Position numbers and translations under genes: made by a program
DNA from: Narthecium ossifragum
Lineage: Eukaryota; Streptophyta; Magnoliopsida; Dioscoreales; Nartheciaceae
Assembly: GCA_963920575.1 (NCBI GenBank)
Contig: OY986969.1
Coordinates: forward strand, 24,281,434 to 24,345,433
Reading direction: 5' to 3'
Length of the DNA stretch: 64,000 nucleotides
In this document: positions 58,446 to 64,000 of the stretch, in pieces
Position numbering within the stretch: the first letter of the stretch is position 1
How the letters are laid out: each line of letters opens with the position of its first letter
The notes under the pieces: model-generated
The model's input: only the letters and a program-made list of their open reading frames with translations
Database searches by the model: none
What the model was told of the DNA's origin: nothing

Positions 58446-61400
58446 ATGCCGGCGGCTTGGTGGAAGGGGATGTCGAAGAAATCGAAATCCAAGTCCAAGC
58501 CCAAGAGCAAATCGAAGCCGGAGAACTCGGCGGAGTTGGGTAGAGAGGAGGAGGAGGAGGAGGAAGAGGAGGAGAGGTTTACTCTCACGCCTAAGAAGCA
58601 TGGGAAGGAGAAGGCGAAGAGCTTCGATGAGATTCTGAGGAACAGAGAGCCGTCCCCGGTTGCTGCTCGATCCGGATCCGGATCGCTCTTCCCCCATCCG
58701 CTCCCCCGGCCGGCGGCGGCGGCGGCGGCGGCGGCGGGAGTGACGTTGGGAGATCGTGTTGGGGTGGCGGCTTCAGCCCCCGCGTCGAGTGGTAGCTCGT
58801 CGGTGTCGTCCGATGAGGCCCCGGATCTTTGGGTTTCCAGGTATGGCGGCTTATTGGATGGTTTGATTGGATTGTGGATTGGGGCGTTGTCGGCGGTGTG
58901 GTCTTTTGGTGGTTTGATTGGTTTTGGGATTGTGGATATGCGTGCGTTGCTGCTGGGATTGGATTTGAATGTGTTTTAATGGGTTATTTGTTCTTTGACG
59001 GTTGTGGTTGATTGACTTTCGAGTAATTTGAGCTGTTCTAGTGAGTATCGGGGTCGGATTGCTCTATAATTTCTATGTTTCTCGAATTTTTGCATTTTTC
59101 ATCTGTTTGAATTCAGCTGGTTTGTTGTTGTTATTGTTGTTCTTAGTCGGGACGACGGATGGTTTTGGGTTTTCAAATCTCTAGCCTGCTGGCTAAAGGG
59201 ATCGGCGATCCATTTATGCGAGATAAGCTGCGCTTTTTTGATTCCCGAAAAAAGATGTCATATTTGGCACTCGTTTCAGCCCATTTTTGGGAGAGGATAT
59301 TTTTAAGAGACCTAACTTTGTCTTCGAGGTTCTCTTTGTCTAACCATTAACTCCATGAGGGCGTGTACAGATGCAGTTTACCGTGGATTCCAACTTTTCA
59401 AGATTAGGAGGGATGTAAAAGGGGATCCTTTTTCGTATAGAGTGATTTGACCTTTAAATCTAACATTTCTGGAACTTAGGAGGGTCTGCTTGATCCTTTT
59501 GTTGACTTCTTTTGTATCTTTATTATTCAGAAATGCCACACCTATTCTACAAACACGTCTTTTTTCCAACGGTTGAAATACACTAGTTGCCCTTATCTTG
59601 GAAATTGTTTTGAGTCCTTGATGACTCGGATTGCTTCTATTTCTGGTTATTGTTGTCGTCTTTACAAGGTTCCAACTCCATGTGTTGCATTTCACAAGTG
59701 TTTTTGATGCGTAGGATCATTTGTATATGTTTTGGGAGCTGTGCTTTTGATTTAGTCTTGAGAGTGTTTCTTTGTACTTGACAAACTAGAAACTCAGGAT
59801 CGAATACGCCGAGGGAAAGATATCTGAAGCCAGAGTCACAGAGGTTTCATCATGGGACAGAGGACAAATATATATTTGGGTGCAGCCCGGTTATGGAGCA
59901 TGCCAGATACTCTGACATACCCATTTCTCCAAGAAAAGAGCATCATTTGTTTGGTGCTGATGCATCTTCAAATGGTGCAGTCTATTCTCATGTTCGAACT
60001 TCCACAGAACACATGTTTAATCACAGAACAACACCCTCTACTTCTGGATCCAGAACATACACTCTTCCATCTTCACCAACATCACCCATCCATGCAAGAG
60101 CGTTCAGCTTATGTCCAGAATCTCTAACAATGAGGCAAGATGATCTGAGGAGCCCGCCTCATCCACTACCTCTTCCTCCAGGCTCTCCTGGTTCTTCAAC
60201 TCCACGTCATCTCCAGTCACAGTGGAAAAAGGGAAGGCTATTAGGCAGGGGAACATTTGGCCATGTTTATCAAGGATTTAACAGGTTTTATACTTATCTT
60301 CCTTATCTCTTTGTCACACATGACTTCTGTGTTATAATGCAAATGCTCAAGTTAGTAAGCTGAATATCGCGAGGAAAGCTAAAACAATGGTTCTAATATG
60401 AACAGACATCTCACAAAATTGTTGCCACAATGTGAGACTGAAAGTGTAGTGTTAGCTTTAAGTCTAGACATCATGCTTAGAAAATTGAAGAATTTCTTGA
60501 TTACCGCACACGTATGATCCGATGCGTATGTGTTTTGCTTAATTGTAAGCAATTGAAGCTCATTAAAGTGATTGTGGTAATGGCAGTGAAAATGGGCAGA
60601 TGTGTGCAATTAAGGAGGTCACACTCATTTCTGATGATTCGAATTCGAAAGAATGTCTCAAGCAACTAAACCAGGTATTCCTTCATTATGTTTGTAGCAC
60701 CTACCAACATTTCAACACTCACATCTGCTTGCTTTTGACCATTTTATCTGACGTGTATGACATAAGGCATATGTTATTGATATTTGCATTGGAAAAGTTC
60801 ATAATCAGGCAGTTGATTTGGTATCTATTAACTTGTGACAGGAGATAACTTTGCTAAGCCAGCTATCACATACAAATATTGTGCAGTACTATGGCAGTGA
60901 ACTGGTAAGTGAAAAGTCCTGGTTCCATCTCATACAATTTAACATTATAGAATGCCATTTGATTACCTTCATGAACATAATCTCTTGTTAACAACCATAA
61001 AAAAAGGGGAGGCGGATCCACTCTTGGACCACTTTGGATAGAGTTTAAGCTTAAATTGTGCTCTTGTTCTTTGGACTATTGGGATTTTCATCAGATCAGT
61101 GGAACCCTCACTTTGCTGTCTCTTCCTTTCTGAAATTAAGTTTGCGCTGTGGATCATCTACCCTGTTTGTTCTCATCTCAGGTGTTAAAGTATTATGATA
61201 GCTTCTATAACTATCCTAGAACTTGAAAGATGCATCTTCCCAAAACTAGGATTGTCGTTTTCTACTTGGCAGCGAAAAAATTTCCTTGGAGTATTTCTTT
61301 TGTTCTTTTTTGTTATTTTAAGCAATGAATGGGGTCCAAGAGAAATACCACACTTACAACCGGTTCCTACACATTCATATGCAGGTTGAAGACACACTTT

Positions 61401-64000
61401 CGGTCTACCTTGAGTATGTATCTGGAGGTTCCATCCACAAGTTACTTCAGGAATATGGTCCTTTTGGGGAACCAGTAATTCGTAATTATACAGCACAGAT
61501 TCTTTCTGGTCTCGCATACTTACATGGGAGGAATAATGTGCACCGGTATTGGGCTATGAAGCGATTATATATGTGCATGGAGGGCAAGATTATATCAACA
61601 ACTATAGTGAGAGACTGACAGTATGTGGTCTTTGCAGGGATATCAAAGGTGCAAATATACTTGTAGATCCAAATGGCGAAATCAAGCTTGCTGACTTTGG
61701 CATGGCAAAACATGTATGCTTCTAGATCCCTTTTGAAGTCTTTGTTTGTATGAATTAAAATGAAAGCTCTTTAATCAAATTTTTGAGCATCTGGGTCATT
61801 TGATATGTCTATGTATGAAGTGTATTAGCATAGAATTCTGAGGCCATTTGAGCTCTCGGTGGAAGAGTTCCATTGCTTGTCATGTAGTTGTACGTTATTG
61901 GAGGATGTTCTTTATCGTTGCTGAGCAGAATAGGCTCATACGAAGCTTTAACATTAAGCAGTCTGGGCATACATTTTATGTCAAGTTAACAAAGTTTATT
62001 GGTCTGGTTCTGCATATTCAAGAAAAAGTAAGCACACAAGCAGAACATGGAGATTAATCATAATGTATAACACCTAGAAATTATTCATCAGAAGTAATCT
62101 TCCAATATCGTCTATACTGATTTCATCTTATGTTTTCGATCGGTGATTATTCTAGGAGGAACTTATGGATACATTCAAATCCAGATTGGTTCCATTTTTC
62201 TGTCACTACACTTACTATCCCTTTCATCTTGAATCAGATTTCATCTTATTCCTCAATACGATCTTTCAAAGGCAGCCCATATTGGATGGCTCCTGAGGTT
62301 AGCAGCTCTATAGGACATCTTTTAACATGCATTTTCCTTTCATTCATACTCACAAAAGGTTGCATTTTCCTTTCATTCATACTCACAAAAGGTTGCATTT
62401 TGAATGCAGGTTATTATGAATTCCGGTGGATACAACCTTTCTGTTGATATATGGAGCCTTGGATGTACCATTCTTGAGATGGCGACATCAAAACCTCCAT
62501 GGAGCCAATTTGAAGGGGTGTGTGGTTTCTTTTATGACTTACTGAGCAAGCTTATATACATAGATCTTCTGTATGCTAATTCAAGCTTTGATGCTTTGAT
62601 GCTTTGATGACTGCCCTCTTCAAATAGTTTTTTTGTTAAACCATTTTCTGTTTCTTGTGATTGTGAGACATCAGGTAGCAGCAATTTTCAAAATTGGGAA
62701 TAGTAAAGATATACCAGATATTCCAGATCATTTTTCTCCTGACGGAAAACAATTTCTGAGGCTGTGCTTGCAACGTGACCCATCAGCACGGCCCACAGCA
62801 GCTCAGCTGATGGACCATCCTTTTGTTAGAGATCAAGCCATGAAAGTTCCAAAGTTCAATATGTCCAGGGATATGCTACCTTCATCATCTGATGCAAACC
62901 GAGGGGTAAATCTTTTGAGCTCCAAAGAACTCTCGCTAAACCACCTACTTGAAACTATATGCTTTTATTATGCACCCCTATCCTCTATTTTCCTTTCTGA
63001 AATTTCTAGTAAAAAATGCTGTCCAAGCAAGTTCTCAATAAATGTGCCCAATTTCCTGGGATAAGATGTAGAAGAGCTGTCGAAATAGAACAATAAGAGG
63101 TTGATAAGATGCTTATACACTAAGAGGGATTTAGGGAGTTCTAACATATTTATAAACAATTGGGAAAATCATATCCCATTTGCTAGATTGGGCAGGTGCA
63201 TAGTGGATAACCCTATCTTTTTGTGTGGAATTCATATCTTTTCCAGTTAATTTAGTATGAGATATAGGGTAGAACCATAATAAATTTGGCCTTTTTCAGT
63301 TACCTGCCCACCCCAACTTCTATAATTTATGCCTTGATGGGAGTATTGACAAGTGGGATTACCTTAAACATAATGCTTGAGGTTCTTCTTGTGCCTTACA
63401 GAACTTGATTTTTTTTTCCTTGGCTGAATCAATTCCAACTTGAATGACCATTTGTTGGGTTTACCTCTGTGCTTCAAGCATTGCATTTGGTAACTTCCTT
63501 GCTGTGCTGGTAATTGACGTGCAGATTAATATGGATCTCTCTCCAAGGAGAAGTATCTCTCCTCTGCGGGACGGAGACTATGGGATGAGACATAAAGTTG
63601 GGTTTCCATCGTCATATAATAGCCCGAGGTATCAACGTCTCGGTCATCAGTTAATAACTGCATGTTTTATTGCTAACACCTTTTAGTCGTGTCGACAAAG
63701 CATCTACAACTCAGCTTAGTGCTTATGGGTTTTCTCCCTCCCCAAAAAACTTAAAATGCACGTCTTAATGTGCTTAACCTCATAAATTTGCATTCTTTGC
63801 AGTGACATGGCCGGCATGAGAATGAACATTTCTCTACCCGTCTCACCGTGCTCAAGCCCACTGCGCCAATTCAGGCAAACTAATAGAAGTTGTTTGCCCT
63901 CTCCTCCTCATCCGGCTTTCTCGACTGGCGCGATCAGCTATGGACCGAGCAACAACTCTCTCTATCCTATGAGACCAAGCCCTGTCCATGCAGATCCTTG
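58446..64000 (+). CDS. MAP kinase kinase kinase, MAPKKK3/5 (MEKK) type, 3' end beyond window
   Basis: Exons: 58446-58840, 59790-60284, 60587-60674, 60842-60904, 61385-61545, 61638-61713, 62238-62297, 62410-62517, 62675-62905, 63525-63628 and 63803 to the window end, all GT-AG with consistent phase. The N-terminus MPAAWWKGMSKKSKSK resembles the MPxWWGKxS start of this group. Acidic (10 E) and alanine runs follow. The kinase domain shows GRGTFGHVY (ATP loop), MCAIKEV (lysine), EITLLSQLSHTNIVQYYGSE, VYLEYVSGGSIHKLL, HRDIKGAN, LADFGMAKH, GSPYWMAPEV and DIWSLGCTILEMATSKPPWS. The C-terminal SLPVSPCSSPLRQF motif is group-typical. The kinase phosphorylates MAPKKs in stress, immunity or developmental cascades. 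An alternative acceptor at 59798 would break the frame, so 59790 was chosen. The gene continues past 64000. Confidence 0.93.

Noticed and set aside
1..64000. tRNA, rRNA or CRISPR-like arrays
   Set aside because: No tRNA box A/B pairs or cloverleaf, no rRNA text and no regularly spaced direct repeats with unique spacers were seen by eye; a covariance-model scan would be the decisive test.

Overview
The window is nuclear DNA of a flowering plant. Four kinds of evidence support this: spliced plant-type genes with GT-AG introns (a SEUSS co-repressor, a C2/EF-hand phosphatidylserine decarboxylase, a MAPKKK and a plant BTB/POZ protein), a site II promoter array, and dense plant transposon families. 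GC-rich first exons beside AT-rich introns suggest, as inference only, a monocot outside the grasses or an early-diverging angiosperm. There is no sign of a bacterial, viral or organellar segment, CRISPR array or operon.

Layout. 1-4.75 kb: a decayed LINE split by a PIF/Harbinger-derived element, and a second copy of that element in inverted orientation. 4.86-5.04 kb (-): first exon of an SRP19 gene carrying a one-base frameshift, head to head with a two-exon BTB/POZ gene (5.63-8.68 kb, +) across a promoter with a tandem GGCCCA array. 9.5-22.4 kb: gene-poor transposon ground with a truncated LINE carrying RNase H, a TIR element expanded by an AT-rich minisatellite, copia-like LTR remnants, and two Mutator-like elements with 9-bp target duplications. 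One of these holds gene fragments and is itself broken by a 1.5-kb insertion. 22.5-29.7 kb (+): complete SEUSS gene, 9 coding exons. 30.6-38.8 kb (-): complete PSD2/PSD3-type phosphatidylserine decarboxylase, 21 coding exons, convergent with SEUSS. 39-58.2 kb: a second transposon block with four solo LTRs having intact 5-bp target duplications, several TIR elements (one nested in another) and short-motif arrays. 58.4-64 kb (+): 5' part of a MAPKKK3/5-type kinase running off the window, with a Mutator-like element ending 279 bp upstream of its start codon.

The genes do not form a pathway. SEUSS is a nuclear transcriptional adaptor, the decarboxylase makes phosphatidylethanolamine in endomembranes, and the MAPKKK heads a phosphorylation cascade. 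The most informative signals are structural: recombined LTR elements that leave solo LTRs, nested TIR insertions that give a relative chronology, capture of host-gene fragments by TIR elements, and a non-canonical GC-AG intron plus a 25-nt micro-exon in the decarboxylase. I found no convincing new biological system. The strongest odd items are the pair of inverted solo LTRs carrying palindromic GGTCGA arrays and the frameshifted SRP19 exon opposite the BTB gene. Splice sites were assigned by reading phase and recognised protein families, not by transcripts.
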